A stretch of DNA of 12,452 nucleotides from NCBI GenBank assembly GCA_003450555.1, contig DMFQ01000164.1:311-12762 (forward strand), read 5' to 3'. Below, in pieces: positions 1 through 7,570 of this stretch; position 1 is the stretch's first letter, and the number at the start of each line of letters is the position of its first letter. Position numbers and translations under genes: made by a program. The stretch is from Ktedonobacter sp. GTDB taxonomy: Bacteria > Chloroflexota > Ktedonobacteria > Ktedonobacterales > Ktedonobacteraceae. A model generated the notes under the pieces. The model did not search any database. It was not told where the DNA came from and saw nothing but the letters and a program-made list of their open reading frames with translations.

Positions 1-5
1 TCATT

Positions 6-130
6 CAAGGCAATCGCATCTCATTTTTGGAACTGGCTCTACAGGCTGCTTCACAACAAGTCGGCTTTCAAAGCTCTGCTGTGCAAATGCGCTCTAAAAG
101 CCGCTTGATAATTTAGATGCGATTGCCCTG
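6..130. repeat. MITE-like element with terminal inverted repeats
   Basis: Positions 6-21 and 115-130 are inverted repeats matching at 15 of 16 positions, with a core of GGCAATCGCATCT. Inside, 57-68 pairs with 97-107 (CAAG-t-CGGCTTT against AAAGCCGCTTG, one bulge), so the element can fold into a long hairpin. The right flank 131-140 reads ttgactcatt, and the only five visible left-flank bases (1-5) read tcatt. That is what a 10-bp target duplication would give. At 125 bp and with no ORF it cannot encode a transposase, so it would be moved in trans. The end sequence and a duplication of this size remind me of ISAs1/H-repeat-type elements, but I hold that family assignment weakly. Confidence 0.6.
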
Positions 131-231
131 TTGACTCATTGTGTATGAACCGCCTTAAAAAGTGTAATTTTTCTGCACAGCTAAAGGATAATTTCTTCGT
201 GCTGCTCCACTTCCTTCCCAGTGTCCTTCGC

Positions 232-3200
232 CTACCGCTTGCTATTTAGCGTGGCTATAGGTATAACCCCTGGTACGTTGTACTCGCGCAGCAGGGAATT
301 GAAGGTTGCTACATCGGTGTCAAGTACTTCTTGCAATTGTTTCAGCTGGACATCTATGCGCTGGCAGAGGTCATCGAAGACTGCATACGATTGCTTCGTG
401 GGCGCGGCCTGGGCGCTGGCAATAACTCCTGCGAGGCTAGCTAGCTTGCCATTGAGTTTGGTTGGGTGATTGAGCGTATCCTGGCGCGTCTTCGCCTTCG
501 CCTGGATCAGTTCGTCTTCAATGGCTTTCAACTTTTCTTTCGCTGACTTGCCTGCGCGTGTCAACGCTTCGTGGATGGGCTGTTCCTGCGTACGCTTCTG
601 CCAATCGTCGATTTGTTGGCGCACATTCCTGAGGGTATTGATGGCATCGTGCGTCTCTGAAAGCTTATCGCGAATCTTGAGATGCAGTGCAAGCTGTGCC
701 TCCAGATCTTCACGCGTCGCGCTGACGCGCGGGTCTTGTCGCACCTCAAACGTTTCGACCAGCGCTTGATCGCCAACAGTTAGTCGCGCCTGGTAGGTAC
801 CAGGAGCCACAAAGGGGCCAGCCATGACGCCCTCGGAAGCAACATAACCTTCAACCTTCCTGGGGTCGGGGTAGCGCATATTCCAGATAAAGCGATTCAG
901 TCCGGCCTCTTTAGGAACGTTGGGTTCCTTTTCCTTTTGCTCTTCTTCCTCGTCAATGGGGTCTGCTGCCGGTTTGTGCTCCGTCTCGCTTGCGAAGGTC
1001 TTGATTTCGTTGCCCTGCTCATCAAGGAAGGTGAGCTTGACCTCGCCCTCTGGTTTGCTCGCAAACGCATAATAGACGATTACACCATCTGGCGGGTTCA
1101 ATCCGGCATTCAGAGGGCGCTCTATTGTTATGTTGCCGGGCCGCTCTTCGCGCCGCGAGACAATCTGTGTATTGTCTGAATCGCGATAAAAATTACCGGA
1201 AAGCGCGGCGCGAGTGAAGCCAAAATTAACCATGAAGCGAATAGTGGTACGCGGCTTGCAGAGATAAGCTGGAAGCTGCTGTACCTCTTTGTTATCCTGC
1301 CGTAGCGGTGTGATATCGTCCAATATCCAGAACGAGCGCCCATGAGTCGCCACCACAAGATCAGTGTCCTTGATGACAAGATCGTGAATTGGTACAACGG
1401 GCAGGTTCAACTGGAGCGATTGCCAGCGCGCGCCATCATCGAACGAGATATGGATGCCTGTCTCAGTTCCCGCGTAGAGCAATCCTCGACGAGCCGGGTC
1501 TTCACGAATGACGCGCGTGAAGTCGTTCTCGGCGATGCCGGTAGTGATCTCCGTCCAGCTCACGCCGTAGTCGCTGGTTTTGTACAAATAGGGCTCGAAG
1601 TCGTCCCACTTGTAGCGCGTTGCTGCGACATAGGCGACGGCGGGATCATGTGGCGAAGGCTCGATACTGTTGATTAAAGCCCACTCGGGTAAATCCGCTG
1701 GCGTGATGTTCTGCCAGGATGTGCCGCCATCACGCGAGATATGAACCAGGCCATCATCGGAGCCAGCCCAGAACAGTCCGGACGTAATAGGCGACTCGGC
1801 AAAGGCGAAGATGGTGCAATAGTACTCTGCGCCCGTATTATCTTTGGTCGGTGGTCCACCGGATGCTTCCTGTTTCGTGATGTCGTTGCGCGTGAGATCG
1901 GGGCTGATAACTTCCCAACTGCTGCCTTCATCGGTCGAGCGGAAAACGTGATTGCCCGTAGTATACAGTACGTTGGGATCATGTGGTGAGAGCAGCGTAG
2001 GCGCTGTCCACTGGAAGCGATATTTCTGATCCTTCGCGCCCCAGCCAGTGGCGGATTCAGGCCAGACGGCGATGTTGCGTTCCTGGTACGTGCGATGGTC
2101 ATAGCGGGTCAAAAATCCCTGGTAGCTGCCAGCATAGACGATATTCGGGTCATCTGAACGAACGGCGATATACCCACTTTCACCGCCGCCCACCTCATAT
2201 GTCTCCGCATTGGTAATGCCGGCGACGTGTGAGCGGCTCGGCACACAGATGGTGGAATTATCCTGCTGCGCACCATAGACGCGGTACGGGAACTGGTTAT
2301 CGGTTATCACGTGGTAAAACTCGGCTGTGGGTTGGTTATAGATCGAAGACCAACTTGCGCCGCCACTGAATGAGACGCATGCACCGCCATCGTTGCCCTC
2401 GATCATGCGCTTTGGATCGAGCGGGTCGATCCACAGGTCGTGGTGATCTCCATGCGGTATCTGCACCTCAAAGAACGTGCGCCCACCATCAATGGATTTC
2501 CACGCCTGCACATCCAGCGCCCAGATCGTTTCGGCATCTTGTGGATCGGCGATAATGTGCATGTAGTACCAGGGACGTGCGCGTATGCTGCGATCTTCAC
2601 ACAGGCGCTGCCAGTGCTCACCACCATCGTCCGAACGGAAGATAGCACCGTCCTCGGCATCAATGATGGCCCAGACACGCCCGGATTGCGCGGGCGAAAC
2701 AACCACGCCAATTTTGCCAAGCATGCTCGTCGGCAGTCCAGGATTGCGCGTAATCTCCTGCCAGGTGTCGCCACCATCCGTTGATTTGAAGAGACCGCAC
2801 TCCTCGCCGCCACCGACAATGGTGTAGGGTTTGCGCTGCGCCTCCCAGAAGGCGGCGTAGAGCGTGCGGGGATTGTTGGGATCCATTGAAAGATCAATCG
2901 CGCCAGTTTTTTCGCTGCGGAACAGGACGCGGTCCCAACTTTTGCCGCCATCCGTGGTGCGAAATACGCCTCGTTCTGCATTCGGGCCGTGTGCATGGCC
3001 AAGCGCGGCCACATACGCCAGGTCAGGATCGTGGGGATGGATGCGTACTTTAGCAATATTTCTGGTGTTTGCCAGGCCGAGATGCGCCCAGGTTTTACCG
3101 CCATCGGTTGAGCGATACACGCCGTCCCCGTGCGAGACGTTGTTCCGAATGGTGGTCTCGCCCATGCCCACATAGATCACATTAGGATCGGACTGTGAGA

Positions 3201-3495
3201 CAGCAAGCGCACCAACGGAAGCGCGCTTAAAGTAGCCATCTGACACATTCTCCCAGATGATGCCGCCATCCGTCGTTTTCCAGACGCCGCCGCCCGTCGA
3301 GCCAAAATAGAAGACTTGTGAATTTGTCGGGTCGCCTGCTACAGCCACAACTCGACCGCCGCGATATGGACCTATACAGCGCCACTCGAGTGACTGGAGC
3401 AAGGTGGGATCATTTGTCTGATGCTGATGAGGCTTGCTACGAGAGGTGTGGGGTTTCACGGAACCATTGTCATTTGTCATAAACGCACTATCCAT
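232..3495 (-). CDS. Large BNR/Asp-box beta-propeller protein (VPS10/sortilin-like, 'glycosyl hydrolase' annotation class)
   Basis: The 1087-aa product is built of BNR/Asp-box propeller repeats. Boxes of the form S-x-D-x-G-x-x-W are visible near residues 73-81, 128-136, 179-187, 237-245, 287-295, 333-341 (ending in F), 519-527, 587-594, 639-647 and 684-691. The opening 'WRCIGPYRGGRVVAVAGDP' segment (38-56) is typical of the long bacterial members often labelled glycosyl hydrolase or sortilin-like. A beta-sandwich-like region (about 740-915) has an acidic linker at 848-857 and an FIWNMRYP motif at 869-876. A helical tail follows (about 926-1065). I see no sialidase active-site evidence, so enzymatic activity is unproven; binding or scaffolding is equally possible. 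The N-terminus is hydrophilic, with no signal peptide, and an in-frame TAG lies 24 bases before the chosen ATG. Met6 is an alternative start; neither has a strong Shine-Dalgarno. It is a single-gene unit with no clear terminator. Confidence 0.85.
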   Translation of the reverse strand: MDSAFMTNDNGSVKPHTSRSKPHQHQTNDPTLLQSLEWRCIGPYRGGRVVAVAGDPTNSQVFYFGSTGGGVWKTTDGGIIWENVSDGYFKRASVGALAVSQSDPNVIYVGMGETTIRNNVSHGDGVYRSTDGGKTWAHLGLANTRNIAKVRIHPHDPDLAYVAALGHAHGPNAERGVFRTTDGGKSWDRVLFRSEKTGAIDLSMDPNNPRTLYAAFWEAQRKPYTIVGGGEECGLFKSTDGGDTWQEITRNPGLPTSMLGKIGVVVSPAQSGRVWAIIDAEDGAIFRSDDGGEHWQRLCEDRSIRARPWYYMHIIADPQDAETIWALDVQAWKSIDGGRTFFEVQIPHGDHHDLWIDPLDPKRMIEGNDGGACVSFSGGASWSSIYNQPTAEFYHVITDNQFPYRVYGAQQDNSTICVPSRSHVAGITNAETYEVGGGESGYIAVRSDDPNIVYAGSYQGFLTRYDHRTYQERNIAVWPESATGWGAKDQKYRFQWTAPTLLSPHDPNVLYTTGNHVFRSTDEGSSWEVISPDLTRNDITKQEASGGPPTKDNTGAEYYCTIFAFAESPITSGLFWAGSDDGLVHISRDGGTSWQNITPADLPEWALINSIEPSPHDPAVAYVAATRYKWDDFEPYLYKTSDYGVSWTEITTGIAENDFTRVIREDPARRGLLYAGTETGIHISFDDGARWQSLQLNLPVVPIHDLVIKDTDLVVATHGRSFWILDDITPLRQDNKEVQQLPAYLCKPRTTIRFMVNFGFTRAALSGNFYRDSDNTQIVSRREERPGNITIERPLNAGLNPPDGVIVYYAFASKPEGEVKLTFLDEQGNEIKTFASETEHKPAADPIDEEEEQKEKEPNVPKEAGLNRFIWNMRYPDPRKVEGYVASEGVMAGPFVAPGTYQARLTVGDQALVETFEVRQDPRVSATREDLEAQLALHLKIRDKLSETHDAINTLRNVRQQIDDWQKRTQEQPIHEALTRAGKSAKEKLKAIEDELIQAKAKTRQDTLNHPTKLNGKLASLAGVIASAQAAPTKQSYAVFDDLCQRIDVQLKQLQEVLDTDVATFNSLLREYNVPGVIPIATLNSKR

Positions 3496-3556
3496 TTCTA
3501 AGCATACTGATACTGCTGGCTACGCGGGGCACGAGCTTTCCCAACAAATAATGTAC

Positions 3557-3577
3557 GGGCAAGGCTTGCCCTTGCCC
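3557..3577. repeat. REP-like palindrome
   Basis: GGGCAAGG (3557-3564) and CCTTGCCC (3570-3577) form a perfect 8-bp stem with a 5-nt loop. It begins about 60 bp upstream of the BNR gene start. No T-run follows on either strand, so it is not a standard terminator. The GC-rich 'gggcaagg...ccttgccc' form resembles dispersed extragenic palindromes seen in several phyla; copy number in this genome is unknown. Confidence 0.5.
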
Positions 3578-3682
3578 TGTGAGGAGTTCAGGGACTTCTA
3601 TAGTAAAGTCTATCACATGCGAGACGTAACATGGAGGTGTGGTGAAGTTCAAATAGAGAAGCAGAAGTATAGCCTGATCTTC

Positions 3683-3739
3683 TTGCACAGTTAACACCAA
3701 TTTGTTACAAATAAATGGTAGGCTTTATTGCATTGTAAC
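3683..3739 (+). promoter_or_regulatory. Candidate promoter/operator for the cyclase-family gene
   Basis: GTTACAA (3704-3710) and TTGTAAC (3733-3739) are a perfect 7-bp inverted repeat separated by 22 bp, suitable for a dimeric repressor or activator. TTGCAC (3683-3688) and TACAAA (3706-3711), 17 bp apart, are a weak -35/-10 pair whose -10 overlaps the left half-site. The arrangement suggests regulated transcription of the gene starting at 3800, but each element taken alone is weak. Confidence 0.3.
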
Positions 3740-3782
3740 GAATGGACGAGTGACGAGACTAAGTTAGAGATGCGAAACAGAT

Positions 3783-3790
3783 AAGGAGGA
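3783..3790 (+). promoter_or_regulatory. Shine-Dalgarno of the cyclase-family gene
   Basis: AAGGAGGA is a near-perfect anti-16S match. It lies 9 nt before ATG (3800) and 6 nt before an in-frame TTG (3797). I take the ATG as the start because it is the stronger codon at acceptable spacing. Confidence 0.75.
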
Positions 3791-3799
3791 ACTCAATTG

Positions 3800-4450
3800 A
3801 TGGCAGAAGACTGGATCGATATATCGGTTCCACTCTATACGGGAATGGTGCACTGGCCAGATAATCCACCCGTTTCAATTGAACGGATGATGGATATAGA
3901 CCGTGGCGACACCGCGAACGTCTCAAAGCTCTCGATGGGAGTGCACACCGGAACGCACATGGATGCCCCCGTACACTTTTTTCCAGGTGGAAAGGGTATC
4001 GATACCATGCCGTTGGCCGCTACAATTGGGTTGGCTCGCGTGATCGAGATTCATGACCCGGAGTCGATCAAGCCAGATGAGCTTCACATGTACCAGATTA
4101 AGAGCGGGGAGAGGATTCTCTTTAAGACGAGAAACTCCACTCGCTGTTGGCAAAGCGATGACTTTGTGAAGGATTTTGTCTACATTTCCCATGAAGCGGC
4201 GCAGTACCTTGCTGCACAGCAGGTTCAGACTGTTGGCGTCGACTACCTTTCAGTCGGTGGTTTCTTCAAGGATGGGGTCGAGACGCACCATGCTCTGCTT
4301 TCAGCGGGTATCTGGATCATCGAAGGCCTCAACCTCTCCAGCGTACGGGCGGGAACATATGAGCTGATTTGCCTTCCACTGAAGATCGAGGGGAGCGATG
4401 GCGCTCCATCCCGAGCCGTTCTACGGCTGGCAGGATCAGCAGCAACATAG
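3800..4450 (+). CDS. Cyclase/kynurenine-formamidase-family metal-dependent hydrolase (PF04199)
   Basis: The 216-aa protein has the family hallmark H-T-G-T-H-M-D-A-P-V-H at residues 49-59. His49, His53, Asp55 and His59 correspond to the zinc and catalytic positions known from bacterial KynB. A second conserved block, ETHHALLSAGIWIIEGLNL (161-179), supplies the late His pair and Glu175. Family members hydrolyse small amides or esters, with N-formylkynurenine to kynurenine plus formate the best known reaction; others act on isatin or carry only a 'cyclase' label. The length is normal (about 205-220 aa). No tryptophan dioxygenase or kynureninase gene is nearby, so I would not assign kynB. It is cytoplasmic, has no signal peptide and appears to be monocistronic, because the next ORF is a broken gene. 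Confidence 0.85.
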   Translation: MAEDWIDISVPLYTGMVHWPDNPPVSIERMMDIDRGDTANVSKLSMGVHTGTHMDAPVHFFPGGKGIDTMPLAATIGLARVIEIHDPESIKPDELHMYQIKSGERILFKTRNSTRCWQSDDFVKDFVYISHEAAQYLAAQQVQTVGVDYLSVGGFFKDGVETHHALLSAGIWIIEGLNLSSVRAGTYELICLPLKIEGSDGAPSRAVLRLAGSAAT

Positions 4451-4531
4451 AAAAGTTGTAACGAAAAGTTGAATTAGGCTTAATTAGACAGGCAACGGCG
4501 GCTGCCCTGATAGCGGCTGGCTTATTATCAG

Positions 4532-5690
4532 TTGTCATTTTTCCACTCGTGGCGCGAAATGGTGCATCGCTCAGCACTGGTCCTAAAACTGCTGACCTAC
4601 GCTCCGACAGGTGCAATCGTTGCTGCACCAACCACAAGCTTACCAGAGTCTATAGGGGGCGCTCGCAACTGGGATTACCGCTATACCTGGTTACGTGATG
4701 CCGCATTCACTATCTACAGCTTGCTCATTCTGGGCTTTATGGAGGAAGCCAGCGCATTTATGAGATGGCTTGAGGCTCGTTGTCACGAGTTGGAAGAAAA
4801 TGGGTCGCTCCAGCCCATGTTTACTATTGATGGCGGACACGACCTGACGGAGATCAGTCTTGATCACCTTGAGGGTTACCGCAAGAGCCGACCTGTACGT
4901 ATCGGCAATGGCGCCTACAAACAGCAGCAACTCGATGTCTATGGGGAACTGATGGATTCGATCTTCATCTTTGATCGCCATAAAGACATCTCTTACGATC
5001 TCTGGTGGAACTTGCGACGTCTCCTCGATTGGCTGAGCCAACATTGGCAAGATACTGATGAAGGTATCTGGGAGGTGCGCGGCGGGCAACAGCACTTTGT
5101 ACACTCGCGTGTTATGGGTTGGGTTGCCTTCGATCGAGCGTTGCGGATCGCGCCGTCATCGCGGTCTGCCTGCGCCTCTTCAAGAGTGGGAGAAAATCAG
5201 CGCACAGATCTACGAGGAGATCATGCAGCGCGGATGGAATGAGAAGGCAGGTAGTTTTGTGCAGTACTATGGAAGTGATGCGATCGATGCCAGCGCGCTA
5301 CTGATGGTCCTCACAAGGTTTACCGGTCCAACCGACCCTCGCATATTGTCCACGATCGATCGCATACAAAAGGAACTGACGAGCGACTCGCATGTGTACC
5401 GCTGTAATCCCGAGTTGGCGGCGGACGATGGCTTTGGGGGACAGGAAGGAACTTTTAGCATCTGTAGTTTCTGGCTGGTCGAGGCGCTAGCCCGTGCTGG
5501 CCGTCTCGAAGAGGCACGTCTGGTGTTAGAGAAGATGTTCACTTACGCCAACCACGTCGGTTTGTATGCCGAGGAAATAGGACCCACCGGTGAGGCGCTG
5601 GGTAACTTTCCCCAGGCGTTCACCCATCTCTCGCTCATCAGCGCCTGTTACAATATGGACCGAGCGCTAAACGGGACGTTGCCTGGATAG
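4532..5690 (+). pseudogene. GH15 glucoamylase/trehalase-like gene, N-terminally truncated and frameshifted
   Basis: Two adjacent frames together encode the GH15 (alpha/alpha)6-barrel core. Frame 2 runs from [10 protein letters not shown] (from about 4550) through [13 protein letters not shown] and SRPVRIGN to DRALRIA (about 5152). Frame 3 continues from [10 protein letters not shown] (5160) to the natural-looking end at 5690. The shift lies at 5153-5159, where 7 bases replace an expected 6. Both catalytic glutamates look preserved: the acid in GIWEVRG (codon 5072-5074) and the base in YAEEIGP (5571-5576). The usual first ~200 residues (the 'DYALIGD...DGSIDWLC' part in this subfamily) are absent. 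An in-frame stop (4511-4513) closes the reading upstream, and the TTG at 4532 has no Shine-Dalgarno. Intact relatives hydrolyse alpha-glucosides or trehalose. With two independent lesions, I infer a dead gene. Confidence 0.88.
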
Positions 5691-5743
5691 GTAGTTTATT
5701 CGGGCCAGGGGTCCAAACGCCAGCACAATGAGGATCAACGGTG

Positions 5744-5950
5744 CTACAGAGCAAGCAAGATCAGGCCACTCATGAACATAACGATGCCGAAAAGCTGGTT
5801 TTTGGCGAGCCGCTCGCGATACATAAGCATGCCAAAGAGCATGACGACAAGGGCGTAGCTAGAAGCAATGGCTGAAGTGATCCCTGTTGTAGCGATGCGT
5901 GTATCAAGGCTAAACGTGAGTACGGCAGCATTTTCCAGCATTCCAAATTT
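5744..5950 (-). pseudogene. C-terminal remnant of an EamA/DMT-family transporter
   Basis: The minus-strand frame ending at TAG 5744-5746 encodes about 68 residues that read like the last two to three membrane helices of an EamA (drug/metabolite) transporter: an FGMLENAAVLTFSL start, a TSAIASSYALVVMLFGMLMY helix, the conserved ERLAKNQLFGI loop and a final SGLILLAL helix. Whole family members have about 10 helices and ~300 residues. The open frame continues upstream to 6037, but that part (MTTKQTFRTANRRT...) is hydrophilic, overlaps the hairpin at 5957-6007 and does not look like the family. The remainder of the gene is not in the neighbouring sequence. It is therefore a fragment, probably not functional, though a ~97-aa product could in principle be made. 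Confidence 0.72.
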
Positions 5951-5956
5951 GATATC

Positions 5957-6007
5957 AACAGGCGAACTGTTCGCTTGTATTGAACAAGCTTGATCAGTTC
6001 GCCTGTT
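5957..6007. repeat. Structured inverted repeat with three copies of a 10-bp half-site
   Basis: The outer arms 5957-5969 and 5995-6007 pair perfectly over 13 bp (AACAGGCGAACTG against CAGTTCGCCTGTT). The inner arms 5973-5978 and 5984-5989 (GCTTGT/ACAAGC) add a 6-bp stem. The half-site ACARGCGAAC occurs forward at 5958-5967 and reversed at 5969-5978 and 5997-6006, so the left part is also a compact palindrome with a single central T at 5968. No T-run follows on either strand, which argues against an intrinsic terminator. It could be an operator cluster, a recombinase site or a repeat-element end. It sits 7 bp from the point where the DMT homology stops. Confidence 0.65.
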
Positions 6008-6079
6008 AGCAGTTCTGAATGTTTGTTTGGTTGTCAAAGCGGGGCTACAACCATAACAGGATTGAATGGCGTGCTACGA

Positions 6080-7570
6080 TTATGGTGAAACCTCGTCCAG
6101 GCGCTTCTGCCTGGTCGCAGTGCCAAACTGAGCGACGATAGCAGCAGCTATCAGGAAGGCGGCGATAATCACGAAGATGACTATTGGCCCTGTAGTGAGG
6201 CCAAGTGAAGCGATCAGAGTCGGGATGAGCGGGGCGATAACCAGTATTCCGATTCCACCACCAAGATGACCTATGCCGTCGACCAGCGCAAAACCTGTCG
6301 CGCGCGCTCGCGTGGGGTAGTTCTCGGTAGACCAGGTGTAGGTCATCGGTACCCACAGGTTGAAGCCAAAGAAGGTGATGATCGACCCAATAGCGGCAAC
6401 AGCGAAGTTGTTAGGGCCTGCCACTCCGATCAGAATACCGCCGATGAGCGTAAGCAAGGCCGCGATAGGCAACCAGAGCTTGCGCTCCAATCGCTCACCA
6501 TAGAAGTAGGCGAAGATGGCGGTCAGAATGAAGCCAAAGGTTCCAAACGCCGCGATCATGCCAGATTCTGGGGGTGGATAATGCAAGCTGTCCAGCAGCA
6601 CTGTCAGGCCCTGAGCAATCGCATAGACTGTGACGTACCCAAGAAACCAGACAATGACCAGCAGAATGGTGCGCCGCAGGTAGAGGCGATTGCCGAAGAT
6701 CTCCGCGTACGGAATCCTGGTAGCACCCGCCTGAACAGGAATCTCGGCGTCAGGGGCAGGCAGGTCGGGCACCTTCCTGCGCGCTCGTTCCTCCATACCC
6801 GTTACGATCTTGTCTGCCTCATCCACTCGTCCGCGCGAAATGAGCCAGCGTGGCGATTCCGGTAACTGGAAACGCAGCAGGATGCCCACGAGGGCGAGGA
6901 ATGCACCGATGCCGTACATGATGCGCCAGCCATTGCCTTGAAACATTGGCCCGGCAACGGCAAAGGGCAAGCCAAGTGGGAAAGGTGCTGCTGGTGTCGT
7001 CAGGATCAGTCCTAACCAGATACCAAAGAAAGCGCCCAGCGCAGACATGATAAAGATGAGTGAAGTGTAGCGGGCCCGACTTGCGCGCGGCGCCACCTCG
7101 TTAATGTATGCATTGACGAGCGCCAGGTCGGCCCCAATGCCAATACCGGTGATGGTGCGGGCAATGACGAAGTTGGGGTAGTCGGAGACGAAGGCGTTAT
7201 ACAGTGAGCCGATGCCCGTCAGGAGCAGAGTAAACAGCAAAATGTCTCTTCTGCCGAACCTGTCCGCGAGGGGCGCCAGGATCAGTGCTCCGACAACGTA
7301 GCCTGCCAGGTTCAGCTCGACGGGGAGACCGAGATAGTTGGCGCTAGTTGGTGGTGTGCAGCCCGGGACGACCTGAATACAGGTCTGGACGAACGAAACG
7401 GTGACGTCAAAGATGTCGAAGAACGTGAACAGGAAACCAATGCCGATGATACCGATGAAAAGGTAGGAGAGTGACCAGATGGGGATACGATCCTGTCGCG
7501 CAATAACGGCAGCCGCGGTGCTGCCTGTCCCTGATAGAGGATGGGATATGCCACTTGCTTCGGATGCCAT
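6080..7570 (-). CDS. MFS transporter, sugar-porter-like
   Basis: The 496-aa integral membrane protein has about 12 hydrophobic segments. Major facilitator motif A appears as LADRFGRRD (101-109) between helices 2 and 3, and PESPRWLISRGR (237-248) opens the long central cytoplasmic loop, as in sugar porters and related organic-acid carriers. A later block STENYPTRARATG (414-426) resembles the conserved E-x-(F/Y)-P-T-R-x-R-x-x-G after helix 10. A long external loop (about 64-85, with two Cys) follows helix 1. The ATG at 7570 is supported by AAAGGAGG six bases upstream (plus-strand 7577-7584). The substrate cannot be read from sequence; a sugar, aromatic acid or other small carboxylate by proton symport is plausible. 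It is transcribed alone, divergent from the Ntn-hydrolase gene. Confidence 0.88.
   Translation of the reverse strand: MASEASGISHPLSGTGSTAAAVIARQDRIPIWSLSYLFIGIIGIGFLFTFFDIFDVTVSFVQTCIQVVPGCTPPTSANYLGLPVELNLAGYVVGALILAPLADRFGRRDILLFTLLLTGIGSLYNAFVSDYPNFVIARTITGIGIGADLALVNAYINEVAPRASRARYTSLIFIMSALGAFFGIWLGLILTTPAAPFPLGLPFAVAGPMFQGNGWRIMYGIGAFLALVGILLRFQLPESPRWLISRGRVDEADKIVTGMEERARRKVPDLPAPDAEIPVQAGATRIPYAEIFGNRLYLRRTILLVIVWFLGYVTVYAIAQGLTVLLDSLHYPPPESGMIAAFGTFGFILTAIFAYFYGERLERKLWLPIAALLTLIGGILIGVAGPNNFAVAAIGSIITFFGFNLWVPMTYTWSTENYPTRARATGFALVDGIGHLGGGIGILVIAPLIPTLIASLGLTTGPIVIFVIIAAFLIAAAIVAQFGTATRQKRLDEVSP

Larger units (their letters stand above)
3496..3799. other. Divergent intergenic region between the BNR gene and the cyclase-family gene
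   Basis: This 304-bp gap separates two divergently transcribed genes, so both promoters should lie here. It contains an 8-bp-stem palindrome (3557-3577), a 7-bp inverted repeat (3704-3710/3733-3739) and a strong Shine-Dalgarno (3783-3790). Short reading frames across it include the palindrome and show no protein-like composition or recognisable motif, so I call no gene. Confidence 0.6.

Noticed and set aside
2403..3173. Long open frame (256 codons) inside the BNR gene on the same strand
   Set aside because: It is an out-of-frame reading of the repeat-rich BNR gene; no family motif, and the product has unnatural composition.
3488..3700. 70-codon minus-strand frame upstream of the BNR gene
   Set aside because: It runs through the palindrome at 3557-3577, overlaps the BNR start, and has no ribosome site or recognisable domain.
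3733..4465. Direct repeat TTGTAACGAA flanking the cyclase-family gene, read as insertion-site duplication
   Set aside because: A 10-bp match in 12 kb can be chance; there are no terminal inverted repeats and the gene has normal context and ribosome site.
5665..5760. Minus-strand reading with a hydrophobic run (SVAPLILIVLAFGPLARINYL)
   Set aside because: It looks membrane-like but is very short, in a different frame from the DMT remnant and overlaps the end of the GH15 remnant; no start or homologue can be supported.
5962..5974. LexA/SOS box (CGAAC...GTTCG)
   Set aside because: The half-sites match the Gram-positive LexA type, but the spacing is 1 base, not 4, and no SOS gene is adjacent.
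5957..6007. Intrinsic terminator for the MFS gene
   Set aside because: The stem is strong but neither strand has a T-run after it; the distance from the MFS stop (over 70 bp) also argues against it.
6266..6865. 199-codon plus-strand frame opposite the MFS gene
   Set aside because: Antisense shadow of a clearly conserved transporter; the product is polar, low in motif content and unlike any family I know.
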